Shown: positions 24,767 to 34,242 of the stretch, in pieces | How the letters are laid out: every line of letters starts with the position of its first letter | Position numbering within the stretch: position 1 is the first letter of the stretch | DNA from: Oribacterium sp. oral taxon 078 str. F0262 | GTDB lineage: Bacteria > Bacillota > Clostridia > Lachnospirales > Lachnospiraceae | Direction: 5' to 3' | DNA: 64,000 nt | Assembly (NCBI RefSeq): GCF_000160135.1 | Contig: NZ_GG729933.1 | Coordinates: 502,816-566,815 of the forward strand | Made by a program: the position numbers and the translations under genes | Notes under the pieces: generated by a model | Seen by the model: the letters and a program-made list of their open reading frames with translations, nothing else | What the model was told of the DNA's origin: nothing | Database searches by the model: none

Positions 24767-26968
24767 ATGAGACAGAGATTGGCGGATTACATTTCGGAGA
24801 CACTCGTCGCAAACGGAATCACGCAGAACTTCAGCGTGACCGGCGGCGGCGCGATGCACTTAAATGATGCCTTCGGGCATCAGAGGGGGATGCATACGCT
24901 CTATCAGCACCATGAACAGGCCTGCGCCATGGCGGCGGAGAGCTATGCGAGGATCTACAATCGTCCGGCGCTCGTGTGTGTGACCTCCGGCCCCGGAGGG
25001 ACGAATGCGATCACCGGCGTGCTCGGCGCGTGGCTGGACTCCATCCCGATGCTCGTCATCAGCGGACAGGTCCGAAGGGACAATACGGCGCATTGGAGCG
25101 GACGCAGGCTCCGCGCGATGGGGGACCAGGAGTTTGAGATCACAAGGGCGGTCTCCTGCATGACGAAGTATGCGGAGCTTTTGCTGGATCCCTACCGGGT
25201 GCGGTATGCCCTGGAAAAGTGCATCTATCTCTCGCAGACCGGACGGCCCGGCCCCTGCTGGCTGGATATTCCGGTGGATGTACAGGGCTGCTATATCGAG
25301 ACGGAGGAGCTCCGGGGCTTTTTCCGGGAGAGCTATGAGCGCGGAGAGGACGGCTGGGGGAATGCGGAAGGGAAGCGGCATTCTCACCCGGAGACGGCGT
25401 CCTCGATGCAGAGATACTTTACGTCGGAGGAGGAGAGGGAAGAAGTTCTCCGCGGCCTCTCTGCCCTCGAAAATCCGCAGCGCCTTCCGGAGGACCGGGG
25501 GGCAGCGCGGGAGGAGCTTCCGATCCCTCCCGGGGAGGAGCTGAGAGAAGCGGCGTCCCATATCCTGGATAAGCTGAAGGAGAGCAGGAGACCGGTCTTC
25601 TATACAGGAAACGGCATCCGGATCGCCGGGGCGGAGGCCGATTTCCTGAAGCTGAAGGATCGCCTGCAGATTCCCGTCGTCGTCGGCTGGAATGCGCCGG
25701 ATATCATCCCGACGGAGGACCCGCTCTATGCGGGCCGACCCGGGGGGAGGGGAGACCGTCCGGGGAATCTCTGCGTGCAGAATGCGGACTGTATCCTGAG
25801 CATCGGCTCCCGCCTGAATATCCGGCAGGTCGGCTATCGTTTTCAAAGCTGGGCGAGAGAGGCCTATGTGATGCTCTGCGATATCGACGGGGAGGAGCTC
25901 TGGAAGCCCTCGCTCCACGTCGATTTCCGGGTCCGCTCCGACGCGGGAGATCTGATCCGTGCTCTTTTATCGGAGCTTGACAGGCGGAAGCTGAGGAGGC
26001 TCTTTTCGGGGGGAGAGGGGATTTTGCGAAGGGACGCGCTCATGCTCTCCCACACAGAAAGCGCGGAGAGGATCGCCTCGGGGGGAGAGAGTGAAAGGCT
26101 CGACTGGCTGGAGACCACGGCCTTTTACCGGGAGAACTATCCGACTGTCCTTCCGGAATACTTGAGGATAGAGGGAGAGGACGGGGAGGGCGCGAATGTC
26201 TATGCGCTTGTGAAGATCCTGTCAGAGCTCAGCGAGGATGGACAGATCACGGTCGTCGGAAACGGCAGCCCCTGCGTCGCGGGGGGGCAGGCCTGGCTTG
26301 TGAAAAAGGACGGGAGGTTCATCAGCCAGGACGGAGTTGCGTCCATGGGCTACGACCTCCCGGCGGCGATCGGGGCCTGCGCAGCCAGCCACGGGGAGGA
26401 TGCGGAGAAGTGGCGGGAGAACGCCTTGAAAAACCCCTATTGGAAGGGGAGGAAGGAGCAGTATCCGGACTACGGGAAACGGGATATCCTGCTTCTCACC
26501 GGGGACGGCTCCCTTCAGATGAATCTCCAGGAGCTTCAGACCATCATCCACCACCGTCTTCCGATCAAGATTTTTGTGATCAATAACGGCGGCTATCACT
26601 CGATCCGACAGACGCAGAGGAGCTTCTTCGGGGAGCCTCTCGTCGGGATCGGCGTGGATTCCGGACTCGGCGGGAAAAGCGATCTGAGCTTTCCGGACCT
26701 GGAGAAGCTCGCTAAGGCCTACGGCTATCCCTTCCTCCGGATATCGGATAATTCCGGGCTCAAGGAGGGCCTTCGGGAGCTTCTCTCGATGGAGGGGCCG
26801 GCTCTTTGCGAGATCATCGTGAGCAGGAGCCAGCAGTTCCTCCCGAAATCCTCCGCGAAAAAGCTACCGGACGGCTCACTCCTCAGTCCGCCGCTTGAGG
26901 ACATGGCCCCCTTCCTGCCGGAAGAGGAGCTTTCGAAGCTGATGCTTATAAAAACGGCGGATTCCTGA
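24767..26968 (+). CDS. Thiamine diphosphate-dependent enzyme of the acetolactate synthase superfamily
   Basis: 733 residues, longer than the usual 550-600 because of insertions near 190-260 and 420-480. Seen: GGGAMHLND and the catalytic Glu in YQHHEQACAMAAESYAR, the SGPGGTNAITGVLGAW segment, and the ThDP-magnesium motif GDGSLQMNLQE...INNGGY near residue 585-610. Such enzymes form or break bonds next to a ketone through a carbanion of pyruvate-like donors. Placed between an epimerase and a sugar C-methyltransferase gene, it may add a two-carbon branch to a nucleotide sugar, as YerE does in yersiniose synthesis; this is inferred. Simple branched-chain amino-acid synthesis is less likely in this setting. 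Confidence 0.82.
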   Translation: MRQRLADYISETLVANGITQNFSVTGGGAMHLNDAFGHQRGMHTLYQHHEQACAMAAESYARIYNRPALVCVTSGPGGTNAITGVLGAWLDSIPMLVISGQVRRDNTAHWSGRRLRAMGDQEFEITRAVSCMTKYAELLLDPYRVRYALEKCIYLSQTGRPGPCWLDIPVDVQGCYIETEELRGFFRESYERGEDGWGNAEGKRHSHPETASSMQRYFTSEEEREEVLRGLSALENPQRLPEDRGAAREELPIPPGEELREAASHILDKLKESRRPVFYTGNGIRIAGAEADFLKLKDRLQIPVVVGWNAPDIIPTEDPLYAGRPGGRGDRPGNLCVQNADCILSIGSRLNIRQVGYRFQSWAREAYVMLCDIDGEELWKPSLHVDFRVRSDAGDLIRALLSELDRRKLRRLFSGGEGILRRDALMLSHTESAERIASGGESERLDWLETTAFYRENYPTVLPEYLRIEGEDGEGANVYALVKILSELSEDGQITVVGNGSPCVAGGQAWLVKKDGRFISQDGVASMGYDLPAAIGACAASHGEDAEKWRENALKNPYWKGRKEQYPDYGKRDILLLTGDGSLQMNLQELQTIIHHRLPIKIFVINNGGYHSIRQTQRSFFGEPLVGIGVDSGLGGKSDLSFPDLEKLAKAYGYPFLRISDNSGLKEGLRELLSMEGPALCEIIVSRSQQFLPKSSAKKLPDGSLLSPPLEDMAPFLPEEELSKLMLIKTADS

Positions 26969-26983
26969 GGGAGGAGAGAGGGA

Positions 26984-27955
26984 ATGCTCTTTATGATCAG
27001 CGGGGTCACAAGCTTTCTGGGGAGAAGTGCGGCGAAGCTTCTGCTCGAGAGAAAGCACAGGGTGGTGGGACTGGTCCGCCCCGGAAGCAAAAACAGGGAG
27101 AAGCTAAAGACCCCCGCCCTGTCCGGGCTCTTGGTTCAGGAGCTGGACTTCGACTCCATCCCGGAGGCGGAATCCTGCCGGAGGATCTTCGGCTTCTCCC
27201 TTCGCGGAGAGGGGAAGGAGGGGCTCTGCCTGCCGGGGGAGCTTGTCTTTTTGCACTTCAGCTGGGACGGCGTGGGCTCTGCCGGAAGATCCGATCCGGA
27301 GCTTCAGGAGCGGAATATCCGGAATGCGAAGAAGGCCTTTCGGATCGCGGAGGGCCTTCACGCCTCCCGCTTTCTCTTTGCAGGCTCTCAGGCGGAATAC
27401 GGAGGAGGGGGACACGAAAGGCCCGAGCCGAGGAGCGAATACGGAAAGGCGAAGCTTGCCTTCGGGCGCTGGGGGATGGAGCAAAGCTCCGAGACGGCCT
27501 TCTATCACCTTCGGATTCACTCGGTCTATGGGAGCGGGGATCACGAGGGAAGTCTCGTGAATGCCCTGATTCACGCTCATTTAAGGAGGGAAGCCATCCG
27601 CCTTTCCCCCTGCACACAGGACTGGAATTATCTGGAGGTCCGGGATCTCTCCTCCGCTCTTTTGCTTCTCTCAGAGTCAGAGAGGGCGGAGGCCGGGATC
27701 TACGATATCGCGTCCCGGGACACTCGCCCGCTCCGAAGCTATGTCGAGGAGATCTGGCGGATTCTGAATGAAGGATCTGGCGGAGAAAGGCTTCCGGAGA
27801 GAGACTATCTTCTCTTTGGAGTGAGGGGGAACAATGCGGAGGGGGATATCGGCATGGCGCCGGACACCGCGGCGCTCCGCGCCCTGGGATTTTCGGAGAG
27901 GATCAGTCTTCGGCAGGGCATCGAGGAGCTTCTATCAGAGGAGGAACGGAAATGA
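26984..27955 (+). CDS. NAD-dependent epimerase/dehydratase (extended SDR)
   Basis: 323 residues. N-terminal Rossmann motif GVTSFLG (variant of GxxGxxG), then SQAEYG with the active-site Ser and the YGKAK (YxxxK) pair, and the substrate-side segment HSVYGSGDHEGSLV. Members change or dehydrate nucleotide sugars. It starts 15 bases after the ThDP enzyme gene and overlaps the methyltransferase gene by four bases (ATGA). Together they look like steps on one nucleotide sugar. Which sugar is not visible. Confidence 0.85.
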   Translation: MLFMISGVTSFLGRSAAKLLLERKHRVVGLVRPGSKNREKLKTPALSGLLVQELDFDSIPEAESCRRIFGFSLRGEGKEGLCLPGELVFLHFSWDGVGSAGRSDPELQERNIRNAKKAFRIAEGLHASRFLFAGSQAEYGGGGHERPEPRSEYGKAKLAFGRWGMEQSSETAFYHLRIHSVYGSGDHEGSLVNALIHAHLRREAIRLSPCTQDWNYLEVRDLSSALLLLSESERAEAGIYDIASRDTRPLRSYVEEIWRILNEGSGGERLPERDYLLFGVRGNNAEGDIGMAPDTAALRALGFSERISLRQGIEELLSEEERK

Positions 27956-29205
27956 GGGAGGGGGAGACGAAAAGGCGTTGCCTCGCCTGCGGCGGGGCAC
28001 TGAGGAAGCTTGCGGACTTTCAGGATATGCCCGCGAGTGCGCAGGATCTTCCGGGGGAGGAGGAGCTCTCCAGGGAGAAGGCCATCACACTCCGGCTCTG
28101 CCAGTGCGGGCGCTGCGGGCTGGTGCAGTTTGATACAGAGCCGGTCCCCTATTACAGGGATGTGATCCGCGCCGGGGGAGGGAGCAGTACGATGCGCCGT
28201 CTCCGCTTTGAGGAGTACCGCCGCCTCCTTCTGGAGCTCAAAAAGACGGGGCTCAGGGAGCCGAAGCTCCTCGAGGTCGGCTGCGGGAGAGGAGAGTTTC
28301 TCTCCCTGTGGAGAGAGCTTCCCCTCGAAGAGGAGGGAGAGGAGACGGGAGCGCTCCGTTCTCTCCTTACTTCCCTGAAGCTCTATGGGATTGAGCATAG
28401 CGAGAGGCTTTCGGAGGAGGCGAGGGAGCAGGGGCTCTCTGTCCGAAGGGGCTTTCTGGAAGGGGATGTTCTCCTGCCGGAGGCTCCCTTTGACGCCTTC
28501 ACCCAGTTTAATTTCTTAGAGCATCAGCCGGATCCTCTCTCTATGCTCCGGGCGGTCCGGAGGAATCTCACAGCTTCGGGGCTTGGGCTTGTCACGGTCC
28601 CAAGCTTTGAATATATCCTGGAAAATGACGGTTACTATGAGCTTCTCCGGGATCATATCGCATATTATACAAAGGAAAGCCTGCAAAGGCTCTTCCGGGA
28701 TGCGGGCTTTGAGACGCTCTCCGAAAGGATCGTAAACCGGGACACGATAGAGATCATTGTGCGTTCTTCCGATACAGCCTATCCCGGAGGAGAGCCCGCA
28801 GCGATATCTCCCGTCGATATCACGGGCTTAAAGGAGAATCAGAGTCTTTTGAAGGAGACGATACAGCGGCATATCTCGGAGCTTTCCCGGGAGGGAAAGA
28901 CTATGGCGCTCTGGGGCGCAAGTCACCAGGGCTTCACGCTTTCCTCCAGCACAGAGCTTTGCGGAAGGATCCGCTATATCATAGACTCCGCTCCCTTTAA
29001 GCAGGGGAGATACGCCCCCGGCTCCCATATCCGGATCGTTCCTCCGTCCCACTTCCTCTCCGAGCCGGTGGATGAGATCCTGATCGCCGCCCCCGGCTAT
29101 ACCGATGAGATCGCGGCACTGATCCGGCGGGACTTCGGGGAGAATGTGAAGATCCTCGCGCTCCGCTCGAAAACGATCACGGAATACCCGGGAGGAAAAG
29201 TATGA
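27952..29205 (+). CDS. Sugar C-methyltransferase-type SAM enzyme
   Basis: 417 residues in three parts: an N-terminal zinc-ribbon-like module (C10, C13, then CQCGRCG near 50-56), a class I methyltransferase domain with LLEVGCGRGEF near 103-113, and a C-terminal domain with LWGASHQGFTLSSST, IDSAPFKQGRYAPG and IRIVPPSHF. This order is that of nucleotide-sugar C-methyltransferases such as TylC3 and NovU, which add a methyl branch at a carbon next to a keto group. Both ends overlap neighbours by four bases. With the ThDP enzyme and epimerase it points to a branched sugar for the surface glycan. Confidence 0.85.
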   Translation: MREGETKRRCLACGGALRKLADFQDMPASAQDLPGEEELSREKAITLRLCQCGRCGLVQFDTEPVPYYRDVIRAGGGSSTMRRLRFEEYRRLLLELKKTGLREPKLLEVGCGRGEFLSLWRELPLEEEGEETGALRSLLTSLKLYGIEHSERLSEEAREQGLSVRRGFLEGDVLLPEAPFDAFTQFNFLEHQPDPLSMLRAVRRNLTASGLGLVTVPSFEYILENDGYYELLRDHIAYYTKESLQRLFRDAGFETLSERIVNRDTIEIIVRSSDTAYPGGEPAAISPVDITGLKENQSLLKETIQRHISELSREGKTMALWGASHQGFTLSSSTELCGRIRYIIDSAPFKQGRYAPGSHIRIVPPSHFLSEPVDEILIAAPGYTDEIAALIRRDFGENVKILALRSKTITEYPGGKV

Positions 29206-30353
29206 GGGCGCTCGTTCTCAGGGGGAGAGGGGAGATCGCCTATGTGGAGAAGCCGGAGCCAAAGCTTCTATCTACCCACGGCGCGCTGCTTCGCCCGAAG
29301 CTCATCTCCCCCTGCACCTCTGATGTGCATACGATCTGGCAGGGCTCCCCGAAGAAGCCGGAGCTCACTCTGGGGCATGAATGTCTCGCGGAGATCGCAG
29401 AGGTCGGAGGAGCGGTCCGGGACTTCCGCCCGGGAGAGCTGGTCGCGGTCTCCGCGGTTACACCGGACTGGTCTCAGCCGGATGTCTTGGAAAATTATGC
29501 CCACGCCGGATATAATTTCTCTGCCCATATGCTCGGAAAGTCCATCGACGGGGCCTTTCAGGAGCTCTTCTATCTCCCCTATGCGGACCGGAATCTCGCG
29601 AGAATCCCCGAGGGGATGGATCTCTTGGACGCGCTCATGGCGGTGGATGTCTGTCAGACCGGCTTCACCGCCGCGGAGGAGGGAGAGGTCCGGAAGGGGC
29701 AGGAGATCGCGGTCCTCGGAATCGGAGCGATCGGACTTTCCGCGATCCTCGCCGCAAGGCATTACGGAGCGAAAAGGATCTTCGCGGTCGGCTCCCGAAG
29801 AGAGAATGCGGAGATCGCAAAGAGCTTCTCGGACGAGCACTGCCAGGTGGAGCTCATCGACTATAAAAGCTGCGTCAGTGCTCTCCCGGAGGGACTCCAT
29901 CCGCTCGCCAATTCCACGGGCTCTCCGGTCGTAAACGAGATCCTGAAGAGGACGGCTCTCAAGGGAGTGGACAGCGTGCTTCTCTGCGGGGGAGACGAGA
30001 AATCTCTTCCGATGGCAGTGGACATGGTGAAGTACGGGACCGGAATCGTCTCCAATGTCATGTACTTTGGGGCAGAGCCCGGGAAGGAGAAATTACAGGA
30101 GGAGCACCGGGGGATCGATGCTCTGGAGATCCCGAAATTCTCCATCGGGCGGGGCATGGCGGGAAAGACGCTCCGCTTCTCGCTCTCAAAGGGCGGGAGG
30201 GAGAATCTGGAGAGGATACTCCATATCCTTACAACGGAGCGGCTTCATCCGGGCTGCTTTGTCACAAAGCGGTATCGGGGTCTCGACAAGACTGCGGAGG
30301 CCATTTATGATATGAAGGAGCGGCGCGCCATAAAGATTGCGATCTCGGTCTAG
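29202..30353 (+). CDS. Zinc-type medium-chain alcohol dehydrogenase
   Basis: 383 residues. The catalytic zinc ligands correspond to C38, H59 and D149, the Cys-His-Asp set of Thermoanaerobacter secondary alcohol dehydrogenases, with GHE at 58-60. The nucleotide motif is LGIGAIGLSA, followed by VGSRREN; the residue after the beta-strand fits NADP rather than NAD, but this is uncertain. Lacks the structural zinc Cys cluster. Overlaps the methyltransferase gene by four bases, so it probably reduces or oxidises the sugar intermediate of this operon rather than acting in fermentation. Confidence 0.85.
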   Translation: MRALVLRGRGEIAYVEKPEPKLLSTHGALLRPKLISPCTSDVHTIWQGSPKKPELTLGHECLAEIAEVGGAVRDFRPGELVAVSAVTPDWSQPDVLENYAHAGYNFSAHMLGKSIDGAFQELFYLPYADRNLARIPEGMDLLDALMAVDVCQTGFTAAEEGEVRKGQEIAVLGIGAIGLSAILAARHYGAKRIFAVGSRRENAEIAKSFSDEHCQVELIDYKSCVSALPEGLHPLANSTGSPVVNEILKRTALKGVDSVLLCGGDEKSLPMAVDMVKYGTGIVSNVMYFGAEPGKEKLQEEHRGIDALEIPKFSIGRGMAGKTLRFSLSKGGRENLERILHILTTERLHPGCFVTKRYRGLDKTAEAIYDMKERRAIKIAISV

Positions 30354-30401
30354 GCAGCAAGGCGCGGCGCATCTTCGGAGGCTGTCAGAAACGAGGCGAA
30401 T

Positions 30402-31364
30402 TTGAAAAAGATCAGTATTGTTATCCCCTGCTACAACGAGGAGGAAAATGTGCTTCCGCTCGCAAAGGCCCTCAGAGACTGCTTTTCGGCAGAGCTTTCG
30501 GACTATTGCTACGAGCTCCTCTTTATCGACAACGACTCCCATGACAGGACGAGAGACAGAATCCGGGAGCTTTGCAGGGAGGATCCGAAGATCAAGGCGA
30601 TCTTCAACGCGAAGAATTTCGGCCAGTTCAACAGCCCCTACTATGCGATGCTGCAGTCCGACGGGGATGCCACCATCTTGATGGCGGCGGACTTTCAAGA
30701 CCCGGTGGAGATGATCCCCCGTTTTGTCCATGCCTGGGAGGAGGGGAGCCGCATCGTAATCGGCGTGAAGATCCGCTCCCGGGAGTCCAGACTCATGTAC
30801 TGGCTCCGCGGCATCTACTACCGCGCCATAAAGCGGATGTCCTCTGTGGATCAGATCAGCCAGTTCACGGGCTTCGGACTCTATGACCAAAGCTTCATCA
30901 GGGTGATGCGCTCTTTGGATGATCCCACGCCCTTTCTCCGCGGCATCGTCGCAGAGCTCGGCTACCGGAGGACGGAGATCCCCTATACGCAGCCAAAGCG
31001 CCGGGCGGGGACGACGCACAATAATTTCTACACACTTTACGACGCCGCCATGCTGAGCTTCACAAGCTACACGAAGGTCGGACTCCGCATCGCCGTATTC
31101 TTTGGCGGAGTCTGCAGCGCGCTCTCCATGCTGATCGGCATGCTCTACCTCGTCATGAAGCTGATCTGGTGGGACCGCTTTCCGGCAGGCATGGCCCCCA
31201 TGCTGATCGGCATGCTCTTTCTCGGCTCGGTCCAGATCTTCTTTATCGGCCTTCTCGGAGAGTACATCCTCTCCATCAATCAAAGGGTCATGAAGCGCCC
31301 ATTGGTGGTGGAGGAGGAGAGAATCAATTTTCCCGACGCCCCGAAGTATTCGGGTGTCGACTGA
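30402..31364 (+). CDS. Polyprenyl-phosphate glycosyltransferase (GT2, DPM1/GtrB type) with membrane anchor
   Basis: 320 residues. The GT-A domain starts SIVIPCYNEEENV and has FIDNDSHDRT and the AADFQDP metal site; two to three C-terminal membrane segments (about 225-300) anchor it. This type loads a sugar from a nucleotide onto undecaprenyl phosphate for later use outside the cell. Start is TTG at 30402 with a weak GAGGCGA ribosome site; other starts are less supported. The gap to the dehydrogenase gene is 48 bases. Confidence 0.85.
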   Translation: MKKISIVIPCYNEEENVLPLAKALRDCFSAELSDYCYELLFIDNDSHDRTRDRIRELCREDPKIKAIFNAKNFGQFNSPYYAMLQSDGDATILMAADFQDPVEMIPRFVHAWEEGSRIVIGVKIRSRESRLMYWLRGIYYRAIKRMSSVDQISQFTGFGLYDQSFIRVMRSLDDPTPFLRGIVAELGYRRTEIPYTQPKRRAGTTHNNFYTLYDAAMLSFTSYTKVGLRIAVFFGGVCSALSMLIGMLYLVMKLIWWDRFPAGMAPMLIGMLFLGSVQIFFIGLLGEYILSINQRVMKRPLVVEEERINFPDAPKYSGVD

Positions 31365-31459
31365 AGCCCCATTTCGGGAAGATCCCATGATCCGGCAAAG
31401 AGCGGGGGACAGAGAGGGTATCGCGGAGGGGGGATGGCTTCGCGGGGAGAGGGAAGGAT

Positions 31460-33883
31460 ATGAGAACAAAGCTTGATATCGCGCTGGTCCGGGAGGGAAA
31501 GCTCAATTTGCAGGGCTGGGCCTTCGGGAGAGACCCGGAGACAAGGGTGCATTATGAGGTCCTGGGAAAGGACGGGAAGGCCGCGGAGGGCGTTCTCATC
31601 TCCTCGGTGCGGAGGGATTCCGTGGCGGAGGCCTTTTTCCCGGATTATGAAAAGGAGACGGGGCATCCGATCCGCCGGGAGCTCGGCTTCGATATCGAAC
31701 TTCCCTATACCTTTGGCAGCGGGGATTCCTGCACCCTCCTGATCGAGGTGGACGGCAGGAGGCGCCGCTTTTTTCTCGATGATAAACGCCTGGAGGCCTT
31801 TAATTCCCATGCGCACAGGAAACGGGAGAAATTCCTCGCCCTCTTAAATCCGGAGACGCTCGAGGCGGTCCGGGAGACGTTTCGAAAGGACGGATTCTTT
31901 GCCCTCTTTAAAAAGACGGTCCATAAGCTGAAGGGGATTGAAGAGGACTATGACTACAACGAGTGGTATCGAAGCTGCCGCGTGAGCGAGGAGGAGCTCG
32001 AGAGGCAGAGAGGACTGCATTTTCCGCATGAGCCGAAGTTCTCCATCGCGGTGCCGGTCTACCGGACACCGGAGAAATTTCTGAGGAGGATGCTGGAATC
32101 CGTCCGAAGACAAAGCTATGGGAATTTTGAGCTCCTCGCCGCGGATGCCTCGGCCTATGAGGGACTGATCTGGGGAAAGGAGGGAGGAAAAACTCCGAAA
32201 GAGGTCCTTCAGGAGTTTTCGGAGAAGGACCCGCGCTTTCGCTATGAGATTCTTCCGAAGAACCGCGGCATTGCGGAGAACACGAATGCCGCGCTCCGCA
32301 TGGGGGCGGAGGGGGAATTTATCATTCTCATGGATCATGATGATGAGCTCTCGCCGGACGCTCTCTATGAATGCGCAAAGGCGATCAACGAGCATCCGGG
32401 CTTAAAGCTTCTCTACAGCGATGAGGACAAGATCGACTTCGAGTCCGCCTATCTCTTCGAGCCGCATTTCAAGTCCGACTATAATCCGGAGCTCCTCCGC
32501 TCGGTGAACTATATCTGTCATCTCCTGGTGGTGGAGAGAGGGCTTTTGGAGAGCGTCGCAGAGCAAAACGAGAGAGGGGAGAAGGTCTATGAGAGGAAGG
32601 AATACGACGGCGCGCAGGATTACGATCTCATCCTGAGGCTCTGCGAGAGGGCAGATGCGATCGCGGAGCGGGAGGAGGAGAGGCGGGGCCTTCTGCCGGA
32701 GGACAGAAAGCGGCTGTCGGAGGCCCTTTTCACCTCGGAGAACATCTTTCACATAAAAAAGGCGCTCTACCACTGGCGCTCCCACCAGCTCTCCACCGCG
32801 GCGAATCCGGAGGCGAAGCTCTATGCCTTTGAGGCCGGGAGACGGGCGATCGAGGCCCACTGCGCGAGAGTCGGCCTGCCGCTCCTAAGCGCTGAGAAGG
32901 GGATCACCTACGGCTTTTATCATCTGAAATATCGGATCGAGAGGACGGAAAAGGGAGCGGAGCCGCTGATCTCCGTCATCATCCCGAACAAGGACCACCG
33001 GGAGGATCTCGACAAGGCGATCCGCTCCCTCATCCGGGGGAGCTATTCGAATCTTGAATTCATCGTCGTGGAGAATAATTCGGAGCGGGAGGATACCTTC
33101 TCTTATTATGAAGAAATCACGCGCGAATTTCCGGACTGCTTTGTCTCGAAGGAGGAGGCGCTCCAAAGACCTGTCGTCCGTGTCGTCCGCTGGGAGCGGG
33201 AATTCAATTATTCCGCGATCAACAATTTCGGAGCCCGGGAGGCGAGAGGGGACTATTTTCTTCTTCTGAACAACGATATCGAGCTCATCGAGCCGGATTC
33301 TCTGCGGGAGCTCCTGCAGTTCGTTCAGCTCCCCGGAATCGGAGCCTGCGGGGCCAGGCTTCTCTACCCGGACCATGTCATCCAGCACGCCGGCGTCGTC
33401 ATGGGCTTTGGGGGCATCGCCGGCGCGGCCTTCATCGGCATTCACGATAAGGAAAATACCTATATGCATAGGGCGAAGTGCGTCCAGGATTATTCCGCGG
33501 TGACGGCGGCGGTCCTCCTCACAAAGCGAAGCCTCTTCGAACAGGTCGGGGGACTCACGGAGGAGCTCGCCGTGGCCTTCAACGACGTTGATTTCTGTTT
33601 AAAGCTCCGTGCTCTGAAGCAGCGGATCGTCTATAATCCCTACGCGCTCTTCTACCACTATGAGTCGAAGTCCCGCGGCATGGAGGACACGCCGGAGAAG
33701 GTGAAGCGCTTTAACTCTGAAATCGTGAAGCTCGCGAAGCGCTGGCCGGAGATCCTGCGGCAGGGGGACCCCTATTATAACCCGGCCCTCACACTCCGGA
33801 AGTCGAACTTCGTCCTGAGGGACCTTAAGAAGGAAGCGCCCGGAGAGCCCTTTCCCCTCCCGATCTTGAAGGATATTATATAG
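31460..33883 (+). CDS. Large two-domain GT2 glycosyltransferase
   Basis: 807 residues. An N-terminal beta-rich module (about 1-110, KLNLQGWAFGRDPETRVHYE) is followed by two GT-A domains: the first near 197-440 (SIAVPVYRTPEKFLRRMLES, ILMDHDDELSPDALYE) and the second near 510-760 (ISVIIPNKDHREDLDKAI, LLLNNDIELIEPDSL). This layout is common in rhamnan and surface-polysaccharide synthases that add two linkages or extend a repeating chain. The acceptor is unknown. Start ATG at 31460 follows AGAGGGAAGGAT. Last gene of the first glycan block. Confidence 0.87.
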   Translation: MRTKLDIALVREGKLNLQGWAFGRDPETRVHYEVLGKDGKAAEGVLISSVRRDSVAEAFFPDYEKETGHPIRRELGFDIELPYTFGSGDSCTLLIEVDGRRRRFFLDDKRLEAFNSHAHRKREKFLALLNPETLEAVRETFRKDGFFALFKKTVHKLKGIEEDYDYNEWYRSCRVSEEELERQRGLHFPHEPKFSIAVPVYRTPEKFLRRMLESVRRQSYGNFELLAADASAYEGLIWGKEGGKTPKEVLQEFSEKDPRFRYEILPKNRGIAENTNAALRMGAEGEFIILMDHDDELSPDALYECAKAINEHPGLKLLYSDEDKIDFESAYLFEPHFKSDYNPELLRSVNYICHLLVVERGLLESVAEQNERGEKVYERKEYDGAQDYDLILRLCERADAIAEREEERRGLLPEDRKRLSEALFTSENIFHIKKALYHWRSHQLSTAANPEAKLYAFEAGRRAIEAHCARVGLPLLSAEKGITYGFYHLKYRIERTEKGAEPLISVIIPNKDHREDLDKAIRSLIRGSYSNLEFIVVENNSEREDTFSYYEEITREFPDCFVSKEEALQRPVVRVVRWEREFNYSAINNFGAREARGDYFLLLNNDIELIEPDSLRELLQFVQLPGIGACGARLLYPDHVIQHAGVVMGFGGIAGAAFIGIHDKENTYMHRAKCVQDYSAVTAAVLLTKRSLFEQVGGLTEELAVAFNDVDFCLKLRALKQRIVYNPYALFYHYESKSRGMEDTPEKVKRFNSEIVKLAKRWPEILRQGDPYYNPALTLRKSNFVLRDLKKEAPGEPFPLPILKDII

Positions 33884-33982
33884 AGAGCATGCGAAATCTT
33901 TCAGCATTGGAAGGAAGATCGGCATATGGCTCGCCGTTGCTGTCGAAAGAAATACGATAATCCGACATTTTTCTTACAGGCC

Positions 33983-34011
33983 TTGACAAGTGCGAAAAGA
34001 TTCGCTACAAT
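33983..34011 (+). promoter_or_regulatory. Consensus promoter of the sortase-anchored protein gene
   Basis: Perfect TTGACA (33983-33988), 17-bp spacer, TACAAT (34006-34011). Together with the leader below it accounts for most of the 359-bp gap between 33884 and 34242. Confidence 0.8.
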
Positions 34012-34242
34012 CGCAGTGTTTTAAGAAACGATTAAGAAAAAGCACTTTTTGGCATAATATTCTGCTTCAGGGAATCTGTGAGAACGGTTTTTGCGGCTGG
34101 CCCGCAGAGATCATGGTTCGCACGGTACCCGGGGAGCCGGGAGGGCGGAAGCCCGAACGACATATCCCAGGCCACTTTATGAGAGGGAATACTTGTCCGC
34201 GCTTTTTCCGAGGTCTTCCAGACAGAGTATGAGGTGAGCATC
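34012..34242 (+). promoter_or_regulatory. Structured 225-nt leader with a predicted three-way junction
   Basis: Seen on the plus strand: hairpin TGCGG/CCGCA (34092-34106); a closing stem GTTCG (34116-34120) with CGAAC (34154-34158), flanked by ATG/CAT; inside it two adjacent hairpins with GNRA-type or similar tetraloops, CCCGG-GGAG-CCGGG (34128-34141) and GGGC-GGAA-GCCC (34143-34154). The transcript from the promoter at 33983 would carry this before the gene at 34243. I recognise no known riboswitch class with confidence. Confidence 0.5.

Noticed and set aside
34012-34242. Cobalamin or c-di-GMP riboswitch
   Set aside because: A GGGAA...GTGAGAA...CCCGC string faintly recalls the cobalamin core, but the conserved B12 box is absent, and c-di-GMP motifs do not fit. 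Left as an unnamed structured leader.
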